The notes: generated from the letters alone by a model not told the origin. Shown: positions 49,274 through 60,017, counted from the stretch's first letter. The stretch: 60,194 bases of DNA from Arthrobacter sp. zg-Y238 (GCF_024385525.1 NZ_JANFLU010000014.1:1-60194), one strand, 5' to 3'. Translations and numbers: made by a program.

Positions 49274-51898
49274 TCAGGCGTTAACGACCAACCCCAACTC
49301 AGCCTTCGACGCCAGCCCGGAATGCGTCGGCAGCACCCGGACGGTGTAGCCGAACGGTCCGGCCTGCTCGATGCGGATGGTGCCCGTGAACAGATGGCGG
49401 CCCGACCCGAGGTCTTCCGTCGGCGCAAGCTCCTGGATGCGGTGCTCGCTGATCCGGTCGTTCTCGGTCACCATGCCGTACGCAGCTTCCACGCTGACGT
49501 CCTCCGGCCGAAGGGAGCCGAGGGAAACATAGGCCTGTACCGTCAGGGTGTCGCCGATCTGCGGGTTTTCGCTGACGCCTACGGAATCCACGTTCTCCAC
49601 CTGCACAGTGGACCACCCGTCACGTACCCGTGTGATCCACAGGGCGAGTTCCTTCGCAGCGGTATACCCGTCCGCCGCCATGAACCGTCCGGAAGAACTG
49701 GCGGGCCGGTACAGCCGGTTGACGTAGTCCTTGAGCATCCTTGAGGCGGAAACATTCGGCCCCAGGTCCGCGAGGGTGTGCTTGACCATTTCCAGCCACT
49801 CGTGCGGCAGCGAGCCCGTAGGCGGATCCGAGGGTCCGGCCGCCCCGGCAGCGGCCGGCGGCTCCGTTCCGTAGAACATGGGTCCCACTGAGTTCTCGAG
49901 CAGGTCATAAAGCGCGGCTGCTTCAATGTCGTCCCGCTGGTCGGCGGTGTAGACCTCGCGGGTCCGCGTTCCTTTGCTGGGATTGGCGGAGGGGATGGCC
50001 CAACCGTTGTTGCCGTCGAACATCTCGTCCCACCAGCCGTCGAGGATGGAGAGGTTCAGGCCGCCGTTGATGGCGGACTTCATGCCGGAGGTGCCGGAGG
50101 CTTCCAGCGGGCGCAGCGGATTGTTCAGCCACACGTCGCACCCGGGGAACAGGGTCTGGGCCATCGCAATGTCGTAGTTGGGCAGGAAAACAATCCGGTG
50201 CCGGACTTCAGGGTCGTCGGTGAACCGCACCAGGTCCTGGATCATTTTCTTGCCCTGTTCGTCGGCAGGGTGGGACTTGCCGGCCACCACTACCTGGATG
50301 GGGTGGGTGGGATGCAGCAGCAGTGCCCTGAGCCGGTCCGGGTCCCGCAGCATCAGGGTCAGACGCTTATAGGTGGGCACCCGGCGGGCAAAGCCAATGG
50401 TCAGCACGTCCGGGTCCAGCACGTTCTGCGTCCAGGCCAGTTCCGCGTCAGAGGCACCGCGCCGGCGCCAGGCACGTTTAACGCGGCGCCGGACATCGTG
50501 GACCAGGTTGCTGCGCAGCTTCCGCCGCAGGTCCCACAGGTCTTTGTCATCAAGCTCATAGGCCCTGCCCCAGTCGCGGTCATGCACGGTGGCGACGCCG
50601 AACTTCTCGCTGGCGAGCGCCGTAACCTCCGGGTCGATCCAGGTGGGGACGTGCACGCCGTTGGTCACCGAAGTGATGGGCACTTCGGATACATCAAAGC
50701 CCGGCCACAGGCCGGAGAACATTTCCCGGGAAACTTCGCCGTGCAGCTTGGCCACGCCGTTGGCCCGCTGGGCCAGCCGCAGGCCCATGACTGCCATGTT
50801 GAATTTGGCGGGGTCTCCGCCCTCGTAGTTTTCCGCTCCCAGGGCCAGGATCTTGTCGGTAGGGACCGACTGCGCCAGGCCCGCGGTGAAGAAGTGGCGG
50901 ATCTGGGTTTGCTCGAACCGGTCGATGCCGGCCGGGACCGGGGTGTGAGTGGTGAACACCGTGGATGCGCGGGAAACGGTCAGCGCTTCCTCCCAGGTCA
51001 TGCCCTGGTCCATCAGTTCACGGATGCGCTCTATGCCCAGGAAGCCGGCATGGCCTTCGTTGCTGTGGAAGACCTCTGCGGGAGGGGCGCCGGTAAGCCG
51101 CTGGTGTACCCGCAGGGCCTTCACGCCGCCCATGCCCAGCAGCAGTTCCTGCTGCAGCCGGTGGTCTCCGCCTCCGCCGTACAGGCGGTCCGTGATGCCG
51201 CGGGCGGCGTCGTCGTTCCCGATGACGTCCGAGTCCAGCAGCAGCAGGGGTACGCGCCCGACGTCGGCGCGCCAGATATGTGCCGAAAGCTGGCGGTTGT
51301 CCGGCAACGGCAGGGTGATTTTCGCCGGGGTGCCGTCTTCCTCGCGCAGCAGGGTCAACGGCAGGGCGTTGGGGTCCAGCACGGGATAGGTCTCCAGCTG
51401 CCAGCCGTCCCGGGAAAGGGCCTGCTTGAAATACCCGGCCTTGTAGAGCAGCCCCACCGCAACCAGGGGCACTCCGAGATCGGAGGCGGCCTTCAAATGG
51501 TCGCCGGCCAGGATTCCCAGGCCGCCGGAGTACTGGGGTAGTACGGCGCTGATGCCGTACTCGGGGGAGAAGTACGCAATCGACGCCGGGGCGTCGTCGC
51601 CCAGGCCCTGGTACCAGCGGGGTTCATTGAGGTACCTGTCCAGGTCAGCGCCGAGGTCCGCGATTACAGAGACCAGATGCTCATCCTGCGCGATGCGCTC
51701 GAGCTTGTCCCGGCTCACGGTCCCGAGCAGCTTCACGGGGTCTTCGCCGCTCGAGCGCCAGGCGGCGGGGTCGATGCTTTCAAACAACTTGAGAGTCGGC
51801 TGGTGCCAGGACCACCGAAGGTTCGAGGCCAGCCGGCCCAAGGGGGCGATGCTGGACGGCAGGACGGTTCGGACGGTAAATCTGCGTATTGCCTTCAC
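49274..51898 (-). CDS. glgP: Alpha-glucan phosphorylase
   Basis: Releases glucose-1-phosphate from alpha-1,4-glucans. The product (874 residues) starts with the N-terminal DUF3417 domain of the long actinobacterial phosphorylases (SSIAPLGRLASNLRWSWHQPT), then the GT35 domain with IAYFSPEYGI, VFHSNEGHAGF and the PLP-lysine signature EASGTSGMKSAINGGLNLSILDGWW. The start GTG at 51898 (product starting MKAIRRF) is preferred because TAGCGT lies seven bases before it on the minus strand; GTG 51907 would add three residues. It is divergent from glgE and convergent with glgX. Confidence 0.95.
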   Translation of the reverse strand: MKAIRRFTVRTVLPSSIAPLGRLASNLRWSWHQPTLKLFESIDPAAWRSSGEDPVKLLGTVSRDKLERIAQDEHLVSVIADLGADLDRYLNEPRWYQGLGDDAPASIAYFSPEYGISAVLPQYSGGLGILAGDHLKAASDLGVPLVAVGLLYKAGYFKQALSRDGWQLETYPVLDPNALPLTLLREEDGTPAKITLPLPDNRQLSAHIWRADVGRVPLLLLDSDVIGNDDAARGITDRLYGGGGDHRLQQELLLGMGGVKALRVHQRLTGAPPAEVFHSNEGHAGFLGIERIRELMDQGMTWEEALTVSRASTVFTTHTPVPAGIDRFEQTQIRHFFTAGLAQSVPTDKILALGAENYEGGDPAKFNMAVMGLRLAQRANGVAKLHGEVSREMFSGLWPGFDVSEVPITSVTNGVHVPTWIDPEVTALASEKFGVATVHDRDWGRAYELDDKDLWDLRRKLRSNLVHDVRRRVKRAWRRRGASDAELAWTQNVLDPDVLTIGFARRVPTYKRLTLMLRDPDRLRALLLHPTHPIQVVVAGKSHPADEQGKKMIQDLVRFTDDPEVRHRIVFLPNYDIAMAQTLFPGCDVWLNNPLRPLEASGTSGMKSAINGGLNLSILDGWWDEMFDGNNGWAIPSANPSKGTRTREVYTADQRDDIEAAALYDLLENSVGPMFYGTEPPAAAGAAGPSDPPTGSLPHEWLEMVKHTLADLGPNVSASRMLKDYVNRLYRPASSSGRFMAADGYTAAKELALWITRVRDGWSTVQVENVDSVGVSENPQIGDTLTVQAYVSLGSLRPEDVSVEAAYGMVTENDRISEHRIQELAPTEDLGSGRHLFTGTIRIEQAGPFGYTVRVLPTHSGLASKAELGLVVNA

Positions 51899-51905
51899 CC
51901 CGGTC

Positions 51906-51911
51906 ACGCTA
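51906..51911 (-). promoter_or_regulatory. Minus-10 element of a probable leaderless glgP promoter
   Basis: On the minus strand TAGCGT, seven bases, then the GTG at 51898. Confidence 0.5.
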
Positions 51912-51943
51912 GCGCACTAACGCGGCGGGTAACCGGAAATGAC

Positions 51944-51955
51944 GAACAAATGTTC
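51944..51955. promoter_or_regulatory. Palindrome in the glgP-glgE promoter region
   Basis: GAACAAATGTTC, a perfect 12-base palindrome apart from its two central bases, preceded by C. It resembles the actinobacterial LexA box (CGAAC-N4-GTTCG), matching nine of ten fixed positions, but could also be an operator for another regulator. It lies between the two divergent glucan genes. Confidence 0.4.
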
Positions 51956-52054
51956 AGGTAAATACACGGCGGCTTGAAAACGCAGCCAAACCGTGGCCGA
52001 CCTGCCGTGAATCCGTAAAAGTACGTTGCCTTAGCATTCTGCCCAAATTCTCGA

Positions 52055-52060
52055 TAACGT
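52055..52060 (+). promoter_or_regulatory. Minus-10 element of a probable leaderless glgE promoter
   Basis: TAACGT, seven bases, then the GTG at 52068. The overlapping GATAAC reading is also possible. Confidence 0.45.
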
Positions 52061-52067
52061 CTAGTCT

Positions 52068-54119
52068 GTGAGCACATCCAGCGCGTTGACACCAGAAGAC
52101 CTGCCCTCGAAGGATCTCCGGTTTGGCCGGATTCCAATCACCAATGTGACCCCCGTAGTGGAGTACGGGAGATTCCCCGCCAAAGCCGTGCCAGGAGAGG
52201 ACCTCGTCATCGGGGCCACCGTGTTCCGCGAGGGACATGACCTGGTAGGCGCCAGTGCCGTTCTTTATGACCCCGAGGGCACCGTCGTAACCCGCAGCCG
52301 GATGCATCCGGTGGGTCTGGGCCTTGACCGCTGGGAGGGCATGCTGCGCCCGGCCGGCACGGGCCACTGGAGCTTCGCCGTGGAGGGTTGGGCGGACGTC
52401 TACGCCACCTGGCACCACAACGCCGAGGTGAAAATCGCCGCCGGCGTCGACGTCGAACTGATGCTCACCGAAGGCCACCAACTGTTCGCCTCCGCTGCCG
52501 CCGAGCGCAGCGGCGCCGACGCCGACGTCTTCCGCGCTGCCGCGGCAGCGCTCGCAGATACCGGGCTGCCGGTCGAGGAACGCCTTGCCGCCGCCGGAAC
52601 CGAAGCCGTCACCGCTATTCTCGACCGCGATCCGATCCGCGACCTGGTCACCAGCTCGGACCGCTTCCCCCTTCTGGTGGAGCGGGAGCTCGCCGGCCGC
52701 GGCGCCTGGTACGAATTCTTCCCCCGCTCGGAAGGCGCCCAGTGGGATCCGGCCACCCGCGAGTGGACCTCGGGGACGTTCCGCACCGCGGCACGCAGCC
52801 TGCAGCGCGTGGCGGACATGCAGTTCGACGTTATTTACCTTCCTCCCATCCATCCCATCGGCACCACGCACCGCAAGGGGCCGAATAACACCCTGGTCGC
52901 CGGCCCGCAGGATCCCGGCTCGCCCTGGGCCATCGGTGCCCCCGAGGGCGGCCACGATGCCATCCACCCCGATCTGGGGACGTTCGAGGATTTCGACGCG
53001 TTCGTGGGCAGCGCCCGGGAACTGGGACTCGAGGTAGCCATCGACCTCGCACTGCAGGCCTCCCCGGACCACCCCTGGGTGACCAGCCACCCGGAATGGT
53101 TCACCACCCGCGTGGACGGTTCGATTGCCTACGCCGAGAACCCTCCGAAGAAGTACCAGGACATCTACCCCCTGAACTTCGACAATGACTACGAGGGCCT
53201 CTCGCAGGAGATCCTGCGCATCGTGCGGCTGTGGATCAGCCACGGCGTGCAGATCTTCCGGGTGGACAACCCTCACACCAAGCCGCTGCGGTTCTGGGAA
53301 TGGCTGATCGGCACCGTGAACGCAGAGTACCCGGGCGTGATCTTCCTGGCCGAGGCATTCACCCGCCCGCCCATGATGCATGCACTGGCCAAGGCCGGGT
53401 TCCAGCAGTCCTACAGCTACTTCACCTGGCGGAACACCCGCGAGGAGATCGAGGAGTACTTCACCGAGGTGTCGCAGGAGTCTTCGGCCTTCTTCCGGCC
53501 CAACTTCTTCGTGAACACCCCGGACATCCTCACCGAATTCCTGCAGTTCGGCGGACCGGGAGCCTTCAAGATCCGCGCCGTACTGGCTGCCACCGGCAGC
53601 CCGCTGTGGGGCGTCTACGCCGGCTACGAGCTGTTCGAGCACGTCGCCCGGCCCGGGGCCGAGGAGTACATCGACAACGAAAAGTTCGAGTACAAGCAGC
53701 GTGACTTCGCCGCAGCGGAAGCTGAAGGCCGCAGCCTCGCCCCGTACATCACCCGGCTGAACGAAATCCGCCGTACCCATCCCGCTTTGGGGGACCTCGA
53801 GAACCTCACTGTGCACTCCAGCACCGACGAGTGCACAGTGGTCTACTCCAAGCACAAAGAGACCCTTCCCGGCGATCCGTCCAGCCGGGACACACTCATT
53901 ATTGTGGTTAACGTGGACCCCCACAGTGCCCGCGAATCCACCGTCACGCTCGACCTCGATGCGCTTCACCTCGCCCCGCAGGATCTGAACGAAGACGGCA
54001 CCTTCTGGGTGGATGACCTGATCAGCGGCCAGAGCTGGCGCTGGGGAGCCCACAACTACGTCCGCCTGGACGCCCACTTTGAACCCGCGCACATCCTGTC
54101 AGTTCGGAGGAACTCCTAG
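52068..54119 (+). CDS. glgE: Alpha-1,4-glucan:maltose-1-phosphate maltosyltransferase
   Basis: Extends alpha-1,4-glucan by maltosyl units from maltose-1-phosphate. The 683-residue GH13_3 protein has an N-terminal beta domain (about 15-120), a helical insert, and a catalytic barrel with DVIYLPPIHPIGTTHRKGPNN, the nucleophile Asp in GVQIFRVDNPHTKPLRFWEWL and the acid Glu in VIFLAEAFTRPPMMHALAK. YSYFTWRNTREEIEEYFTE is a typical GlgE segment. Length is normal. It begins with GTG 52068 and shares one base with treS. Confidence 0.97.
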   Translation: MSTSSALTPEDLPSKDLRFGRIPITNVTPVVEYGRFPAKAVPGEDLVIGATVFREGHDLVGASAVLYDPEGTVVTRSRMHPVGLGLDRWEGMLRPAGTGHWSFAVEGWADVYATWHHNAEVKIAAGVDVELMLTEGHQLFASAAAERSGADADVFRAAAAALADTGLPVEERLAAAGTEAVTAILDRDPIRDLVTSSDRFPLLVERELAGRGAWYEFFPRSEGAQWDPATREWTSGTFRTAARSLQRVADMQFDVIYLPPIHPIGTTHRKGPNNTLVAGPQDPGSPWAIGAPEGGHDAIHPDLGTFEDFDAFVGSARELGLEVAIDLALQASPDHPWVTSHPEWFTTRVDGSIAYAENPPKKYQDIYPLNFDNDYEGLSQEILRIVRLWISHGVQIFRVDNPHTKPLRFWEWLIGTVNAEYPGVIFLAEAFTRPPMMHALAKAGFQQSYSYFTWRNTREEIEEYFTEVSQESSAFFRPNFFVNTPDILTEFLQFGGPGAFKIRAVLAATGSPLWGVYAGYELFEHVARPGAEEYIDNEKFEYKQRDFAAAEAEGRSLAPYITRLNEIRRTHPALGDLENLTVHSSTDECTVVYSKHKETLPGDPSSRDTLIIVVNVDPHSARESTVTLDLDALHLAPQDLNEDGTFWVDDLISGQSWRWGAHNYVRLDAHFEPAHILSVRRNS

Positions 54120-55888
54120 TGCCCAACCCGTTTCAACTGCACGCACCCGGCTTGACCAATGATCCTCATTGGTACCGCAAGGCCGTTTTCTATGAGGTAC
54201 TCGTCCGCGGCTTCGCGGACGCCAACGGGGACGGATCAGGTGACTTCAGCGGCCTGATCGAAAAGCTGGACTATCTGCAGTGGCTGGGCATTGATTGCCT
54301 GTGGCTGCCGCCGTTCTTCAAGTCGCCGCTGCGCGACGGCGGCTATGACATCTCCGACTACTACGATGTCCTGGACGAATTCGGCACCATCAGCGACTTC
54401 AAGCGCCTGGTTGCAGAAGCACACGCCCGCGGCCTGCGCGTCATCATCGACCTTCCGCTGAACCACACCTCGGACAAGCACCCGTGGTTCGAGGAGTCCC
54501 GCAGCGATCCGGACGGCCCGTACGGGGACTTCTACGTCTGGTCCGACACCGACCAGAAGTACGAAGACGCCCGGATCATCTTCGTGGACACCGAGGAATC
54601 GAACTGGACCTTCGACCCGGTCCGCCGCCAGTTCTTCTGGCACCGGTTCTTCAGCCACCAGCCCGACCTGAACTTCGAGAACCCCAAGGTCATCGAGGCG
54701 ATTTTCGACGTCGTCCGCTTCTGGCTTGACCAGGGCATCGACGGATTCCGGGCCGACGCCATCCCTTACCTCTTCGAAGAGGACGGCACCAACTGCGAAA
54801 ACCTCCCGGCCACGCACCGGTTCCTCAAGGACCTGCGCACCATGGTCGACGAGAACTACCCGGGCCGCGTAATCATCGCCGAGGCAAACCAGATGCCGCA
54901 CGAAGTGGTGGAGTACTTCGGTGACGAAACCGGCGACGAATGCCACATGTGCTTCCACTTCCCGATCATGCCGCGCCTGTTCTACGCGCTGCGGGACCAG
55001 AAGGCCGCACCGATCATCCAGACCATGGAAGAGACTCCGGAGATTCCGGCCGGTGCCCAGTGGGGAACCTTCCTGCGCAACCATGACGAGCTGACGCTGG
55101 AAATGGTTACCAACGAAGAGCGCCAGGCGATGCTCGGCTGGTATGCCCCGGATTCCCGCATGCGGGCCAACATCGGCATCCGACGCCGGCTGGCTCCGCT
55201 GTTGGACAATTCCCGCTCGGAGATCGAGCTGATCCATGCGATGCTGCTGGCCCTGCCGGGCAGCCCGTTCCTGTACTACGGCGACGAGCTGGGCATGGGG
55301 GACAACATCTGGCTGGAAGACCGCGATTCCTCCCGCACGCCCATGCAGTGGAACCCGGACCGCAACGCCGGATTCTCCACCGCCGATCCCGGCAAGCTGT
55401 ACCTGCCGGTGGTGCAGTCGCTGGTTTACCACTACAACCACGTGAACGTGGAAGCGCAGCTGGCCAGCTCGAGTTCGCTGCTTCACTGGATCCGGCAGAT
55501 GATCATGGTCCGCCGCGCCCACCCGGCCTTCGGACTGGGTTCCTACCGCAACGTGCCGACCGACGCCGAAGCAGCCCTGGCCTTCGTGCGCGAACTGCCG
55601 GAAAACAACCCGGAGGGTGAGGTGGGTGAGACAGTGCTGTGTATCTTCAACCTCTCGCAGCACCCCATTTCCGCGTCGATGAAGCTGCCGGAGTTCGCCA
55701 ACCGCGGACTGCGGGATGCCTTCGGCGGCACGCTCTTCCCCACCATTGGAGAAGACGGTGCCCTGACGCTGACGCTGGGCAGCCACGACTTCTACTGGCT
55801 GCGCCTGCGGTCGGTGAAGTCTGACACTTCGTCGCCCCAGACCGAAGCCATTCCCATGATTCCGATTTCGGAGGCAGCACGGAGATGA
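54119..55888 (+). CDS. treS: Trehalose synthase (maltose alpha-D-glucosyltransferase)
   Basis: Interconverts trehalose and maltose and so feeds the GlgE pathway. The 589-residue GH13 protein has the typical start [26 protein letters not shown], region II in [22 protein letters not shown] with the nucleophile Asp, the acid in [17 protein letters not shown], and [12 protein letters not shown] for region IV. It is the TreS of the single-domain kind. The GTG at 54119 overlaps the glgE stop (TAGTG); the maltokinase-GlgB gene overlaps its end by four bases. Confidence 0.96.
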   Translation: MPNPFQLHAPGLTNDPHWYRKAVFYEVLVRGFADANGDGSGDFSGLIEKLDYLQWLGIDCLWLPPFFKSPLRDGGYDISDYYDVLDEFGTISDFKRLVAEAHARGLRVIIDLPLNHTSDKHPWFEESRSDPDGPYGDFYVWSDTDQKYEDARIIFVDTEESNWTFDPVRRQFFWHRFFSHQPDLNFENPKVIEAIFDVVRFWLDQGIDGFRADAIPYLFEEDGTNCENLPATHRFLKDLRTMVDENYPGRVIIAEANQMPHEVVEYFGDETGDECHMCFHFPIMPRLFYALRDQKAAPIIQTMEETPEIPAGAQWGTFLRNHDELTLEMVTNEERQAMLGWYAPDSRMRANIGIRRRLAPLLDNSRSEIELIHAMLLALPGSPFLYYGDELGMGDNIWLEDRDSSRTPMQWNPDRNAGFSTADPGKLYLPVVQSLVYHYNHVNVEAQLASSSSLLHWIRQMIMVRRAHPAFGLGSYRNVPTDAEAALAFVRELPENNPEGEVGETVLCIFNLSQHPISASMKLPEFANRGLRDAFGGTLFPTIGEDGALTLTLGSHDFYWLRLRSVKSDTSSPQTEAIPMIPISEAARR

Positions 55889-58800
55889 GCCTGTTGACGC
55901 CGTCCCTGCCCGAAATCCTGACGTCCTGGCTCCCTGGACAACGCTGGTTCCCTGCAAAGGGCCGCGAAGTCCTGCTGGAAAGGGTCGGCGGGATCCGGCT
56001 CGAGGACCCCGCCGGCGAGGTCGGGCTGGAAGTCCACCTCATCGCCGTCGTCTCCGGGGACCGCCGCGACGTCATCAGCGTGCCGGTAAGCTACCGGACC
56101 GCACCGGCGCCCGAGCTGGAAGCCGCACTGCTGGGCCGGGCGCACCAGGAAGACCTGGGGGAGCGGTGGCTTTACGACGCGACCGCCGACCCGGTCTTCG
56201 TCACCGCCTGGCTGGAACTGATGAGGTCTCAGGCTTCGTCCCTGGACGGCCACACACACGGCTTTGCCCTGGACGGTTTCGCTGACTGGGAGCCGTTCCG
56301 GGAGCCGCTGCCCACCAAGGTCCTGACAGGCGAACAGTCCAACACCTCCGTGATTGTGCGGGCCCCGGAAGCGCCGCTGATCGTGAAGTTCTACCGCGTG
56401 GTGGCTGCCGGCGAGAGTCCCGACGTCGAGGTCAGCGCACGGCTGACCGAAGTCGGGTCAGTGGACGTTCCGGCCACCTATGGCTGGGTGACCGGCTCCT
56501 GGACGGACCCGGCGGACCAGACCGGAGAGAAACTGCTGACCGGGCACCTGTCCGTACTGCGGGAATTCTTCCCCGGCAGCGAAGACGCCTGGCGGACCGC
56601 GTCCTCGGCCGCCCTTGCCGGCCGGGATTTCACTGCAGAGTCCGAGGAACTGGGTGCGGCCACCGGCCGCATCCACCAGCAGCTGGCGGCTGCCTTTGGC
56701 AGCAGGCCTCCCAGCGCGGCGGAACGCGCCGAGTTCCTTGAGTCCCTCAGCTCCCGGATCCGGTGGGCGTGGGCGGAAGCACACGACGTCGTCGGGCCGT
56801 TCGATGAGGCAGTGGAGTACCTGCTGGGGCAGGTCAACCACCTGCAGACGTTGCCCAACCTGCAGCGCATCCACGCCGACTACCACCTCGGGCAGGTCCT
56901 GCGTGTTCCGGACCGGGGCTGGATCGTCCTTGACTTCGAGGGCGAGCCGCTGCGGCCCGCGGCCGAACGGAGTGTCCCTGATGCGCCGCTGCGCGACGTC
57001 GTCGGCATGCTGCGCTCGATCGACTACGCCGCCGGCGTAGCGCTGATCGACGGGGCGGAAGGCGAAGCAGAGTCCGAAGAAACCGTCCAGCAGCGAAGCG
57101 AATCGGCCCGCCGGTGGGCAGCTGCCGCGGCCGATGCTTTCCTGCGGGGGTATGAGAAGGAAACCGGCACCACCATTAACCGCAGTGACCCGCTGTTCCT
57201 GGCCCTGTGGCTGGACAAGGCGCTGTACGAAGTTGTCTACGAGATGAGAAACCGTCCGCGCTGGATCAGCGTTCCGGCTGCCGCCGCCCGGTCCATTCTC
57301 ATGAAGGCCGACGACGCAGCACGCAAGGAAGAGAGCACAGTGAATAAGCCACGCAAGTCGCGGTCCGCATCCGCCACCGCAGAGCCCCAGGTGCCCGACG
57401 TGCCCGTCTCCACCGATCCGATCCCCGTCACCGAGGACGTGCTGCAGGCCGTTTCCGAGGGCCGCTACTACCAGCCGCATGCAGTCCTTGGCGCGCATCT
57501 GGAGAACTCCGGAACCGTCGCTACCATTCGAACCCTGCGCCCGCTGGCGCGCGAAGTCGTGGTCGTGACCCCTGAAAGCCGTGTGCCGCTGGAGCACGAG
57601 TACAACGGCATCTGGGTAGGAACCCTGCCGGCTCCGACGCCGGGCACCGTTCCGGATTACCGCGTGGAGGTGACGTACGACGGCGTTGAGCCCCAGCTGT
57701 TCGACGATCCGTACCGGTTCCTCCCGTCGTTGGGCGACATTGACCTGCACCTGATTGGTGAAGGCCGGCACGAAAACCTGTGGACAGTCCTCGGCGCCAA
57801 TCTGCACCATTACGATTCCGTGCTGGGCGATATTTCCGGCGTCAGCTTCGCAGTCTGGGCCCCCAATGCCCGCTCCGTGCGGGTCAAGGGCGATTTCAAC
57901 GGCTGGGACGGCACCATCAACGCCATGCGTTCCCTCGGCAGCTCCGGTGTCTGGGAAATCTTCCTGCCCGGCGTCGAACCCGGCGCCCGCTACAAGTACG
58001 AAATCCTGGGCAGCGACGGCGTCTGGCGGGAAAAGGCCGACCCCATGGCAAAGGGCACCGAGGTGCCGCCGCTGACCGGTTCACGCGTGGTCGAGTCCAC
58101 CTATGAGTTCGGCGATGCCGAATGGATGGAGGCCCGGGCCTCCCGGGATCCGCACAATTCGCCGATGAGCGTGTACGAGGTGCACCTGGGTTCCTGGCGC
58201 CTGGGACTGAACTACCGGGAAATGGCAGACCAGCTGGCCGAGTACGTGCAGTGGCAGGGCTTCACCCATGTGGAACTGATGCCCGTGGCCGAGCACCCGT
58301 TCGGCGGTTCCTGGGGTTACCAGGTGACCTCCTACTTTGCCCCTACCGCACGGTTCGGGCATCCGGACGAATTCCGCTACCTCGTGGACCGGCTGCACCA
58401 GGCCGGCATCGGCGTCATTCTGGACTGGGTTCCGGCCCACTTCCCCAAGGACCCCTGGGCGCTGGCAAAGTTCGACGGCCAGACGCTCTACGAGCACGGC
58501 GACCCGTTCCGCGGCGAGCAGCTGGACTGGGGAACGCTGGTCTTCGACTTCGGCCGCCGTGAAGTGCGGAACTTCCTCGTGGCCAACGCCATTTACTGGC
58601 TGGAAGAATTCCACGTCGACGGGCTCCGGGTGGATGCTGTGGCATCCATGCTGTACCTGGACTACTCGCGGCCGGAAGGCCAGTGGACGCCCAACGTCTA
58701 CGGCGGCCGGGAGAACCTCGAGGCGATCTCCTTCCTCCAGGAAGTCAACGCGACTGCGTACAAGCGGGTGCCTGGCATCGTGATGATTGCCGAGGAATCC

Positions 58801-59598
58801 ACCGCGTTCCCCGGCGTTACGCGACCTACGAGCAGCGGCGGCCTCGGTTTCGGGCTCAAGTGGAACATGGGCTGGATGCACGACACCCTCCAGTACATGT
58901 CCGAAGACCCGATCAACCGCGTCTACCACCACGCCCAGTTGACCTTCTCCCTGGTCTACGCGTACACGGAGAACTTCCTGCTGCCGATCAGCCATGACGA
59001 AGTAGTGCATGGCAAGGGCTCCCTGCTGCGCAAGATGCCTGGTGACCGGTGGCAGCAGCTGGCCAACCTGCGTGCCTACCTCGCCTTCCAGTGGGCTCAT
59101 CCGGGCAAGCAGCTCATCTTCATGGGCACCGAGTTCGGCCAGGAAGCGGAATGGTCGGAGCAGTACGGGCTGGACTGGTTCCTGACTGACACCCCGCAGC
59201 ATAAGGGTGTCCAGCTGATGGTGAAGCAGCTCAACGAGATCTACCGCAACACCCCCGCGCTGTCCGCCCGGGACAACGAGCCCGCAGGCTTCCAGTGGAT
59301 CAACGAGAACGACGGCGCCCGCAATGTCCTTTCGTTCATCCGCTGGGACCATCAGGGAAATCCGGTGGTCTGCGTGGCCAACTTTGCCGGCGCCCCGCAC
59401 CAGGACTTCCGGCTGGGAATGCCGTGGGCCGGGGAATGGGTGGAAGCACTCAATACCGATGCCGCTGAGTTCGGCGGTTCCGGCGTAGGGAACATGGGTG
59501 TAGTGCACGCGGTTGAAGGTGCCTGCAATGGCCAGCCGGCATCCGCCACGCTGACCGTTCCTCCGCTTGGTGTGCTGTACCTGGTCCCCAAGCCATAA
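55885..59598 (+). CDS. Maltokinase-GlgB branching enzyme fusion
   Basis: One 1237-residue frame joins two enzymes. Residues 1-460 are a maltokinase (Mak/Pep2): [14 protein letters not shown] near the nucleotide site and the aminoglycoside-kinase-like catalytic part [14 protein letters not shown] and [10 protein letters not shown]. It phosphorylates maltose for GlgE. Residues 461-530 are a charged, Pro-rich linker. Residues 531-1237 are a GlgB: N-terminal beta domain, CBM48 ([23 protein letters not shown]), and the GH13 barrel with [17 protein letters not shown] (nucleophile Asp), [12 protein letters not shown] (acid Glu) and [15 protein letters not shown]. An in-frame GTG at 57340, preceded by AAGGAAGAGAG, could start a separate 752-residue GlgB. 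No stop or frameshift is seen between the halves. Confidence 0.92.
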   Translation: MSLLTPSLPEILTSWLPGQRWFPAKGREVLLERVGGIRLEDPAGEVGLEVHLIAVVSGDRRDVISVPVSYRTAPAPELEAALLGRAHQEDLGERWLYDATADPVFVTAWLELMRSQASSLDGHTHGFALDGFADWEPFREPLPTKVLTGEQSNTSVIVRAPEAPLIVKFYRVVAAGESPDVEVSARLTEVGSVDVPATYGWVTGSWTDPADQTGEKLLTGHLSVLREFFPGSEDAWRTASSAALAGRDFTAESEELGAATGRIHQQLAAAFGSRPPSAAERAEFLESLSSRIRWAWAEAHDVVGPFDEAVEYLLGQVNHLQTLPNLQRIHADYHLGQVLRVPDRGWIVLDFEGEPLRPAAERSVPDAPLRDVVGMLRSIDYAAGVALIDGAEGEAESEETVQQRSESARRWAAAAADAFLRGYEKETGTTINRSDPLFLALWLDKALYEVVYEMRNRPRWISVPAAAARSILMKADDAARKEESTVNKPRKSRSASATAEPQVPDVPVSTDPIPVTEDVLQAVSEGRYYQPHAVLGAHLENSGTVATIRTLRPLAREVVVVTPESRVPLEHEYNGIWVGTLPAPTPGTVPDYRVEVTYDGVEPQLFDDPYRFLPSLGDIDLHLIGEGRHENLWTVLGANLHHYDSVLGDISGVSFAVWAPNARSVRVKGDFNGWDGTINAMRSLGSSGVWEIFLPGVEPGARYKYEILGSDGVWREKADPMAKGTEVPPLTGSRVVESTYEFGDAEWMEARASRDPHNSPMSVYEVHLGSWRLGLNYREMADQLAEYVQWQGFTHVELMPVAEHPFGGSWGYQVTSYFAPTARFGHPDEFRYLVDRLHQAGIGVILDWVPAHFPKDPWALAKFDGQTLYEHGDPFRGEQLDWGTLVFDFGRREVRNFLVANAIYWLEEFHVDGLRVDAVASMLYLDYSRPEGQWTPNVYGGRENLEAISFLQEVNATAYKRVPGIVMIAEESTAFPGVTRPTSSGGLGFGLKWNMGWMHDTLQYMSEDPINRVYHHAQLTFSLVYAYTENFLLPISHDEVVHGKGSLLRKMPGDRWQQLANLRAYLAFQWAHPGKQLIFMGTEFGQEAEWSEQYGLDWFLTDTPQHKGVQLMVKQLNEIYRNTPALSARDNEPAGFQWINENDGARNVLSFIRWDHQGNPVVCVANFAGAPHQDFRLGMPWAGEWVEALNTDAAEFGGSGVGNMGVVHAVEGACNGQPASATLTVPPLGVLYLVPKP

Positions 59599-59609
59599 GT
59601 GCAGTTGGC

Positions 59610-59638
59610 GGCCCGGACTCCCGCGGGGAGTCCGGGCC
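59610..59638 (+). terminator. Terminator of the glgE-treS-mak/glgB operon
   Basis: Perfect 13-base arms GGCCCGGACTCCC and GGGAGTCCGGGCC around a three-base loop, 12 bases after the stop codon. There is no T-run, but the stem is very stable. Confidence 0.75.
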
Positions 59639-59811
59639 TGCGCCGGGTACGTAGCCCCGCATAAACCGTGCTAGAGTTAATACCCGCGCTGATCGAGGGA
59701 AACGCAATCCTGGACATTGAACCAGGAGAACGGATCCAACGGGTTTCAACCTTCAGTCGTGAGTCCGGGAACTAGCTTCCCGCCGGTTCGCCGGAAGGAT
59801 CCACGGCCGGT

Positions 59812-59841
59812 TTGACACCTACCGGACAGTGTGGCTAAGAT
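59812..59841 (+). promoter_or_regulatory. rRNA operon promoter
   Basis: TTGACA at 59812-59817, an 18-base spacer, TAAGAT at 59836-59841: a near-consensus housekeeping sigma promoter, about 245 bp upstream of the 16S 5' end. CarD, whose gene is in this window, typically acts at such promoters. Confidence 0.85.
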
Positions 59842-59979
59842 GGAAAAGTTGCTCCGGAGCGACGCAGAGCTTAGATCCCCTTGAGGATCGCCTGCCGGTG
59901 CCGGAAGCAGTCTGTTGTTTGAGAACTCAATAGTGTGCCAAGTTTATTGATACCAATTTATTTTGATTGGTTGAACAGG

Positions 59980-60017
59980 CCGTTCCGCCCACCCCGTGGG
60001 TGAGGGACGGTTTTTTT
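59980..60017 (+). terminator. Terminator-like hairpin with seven T in the 16S leader
   Basis: CCGTTCCGCCCACC pairs imperfectly with GTGGGTGAGGGACGG and is followed directly by TTTTTTT. It lies inside the rrn leader, about 70 bases before 16S rRNA. Confidence 0.6.

Noticed and set aside
51954-54092. Long antisense frame opposite glgE (712 codons)
   Set aside because: Same reason: glgE is intact on the plus strand and the antisense product is a compositional artefact.
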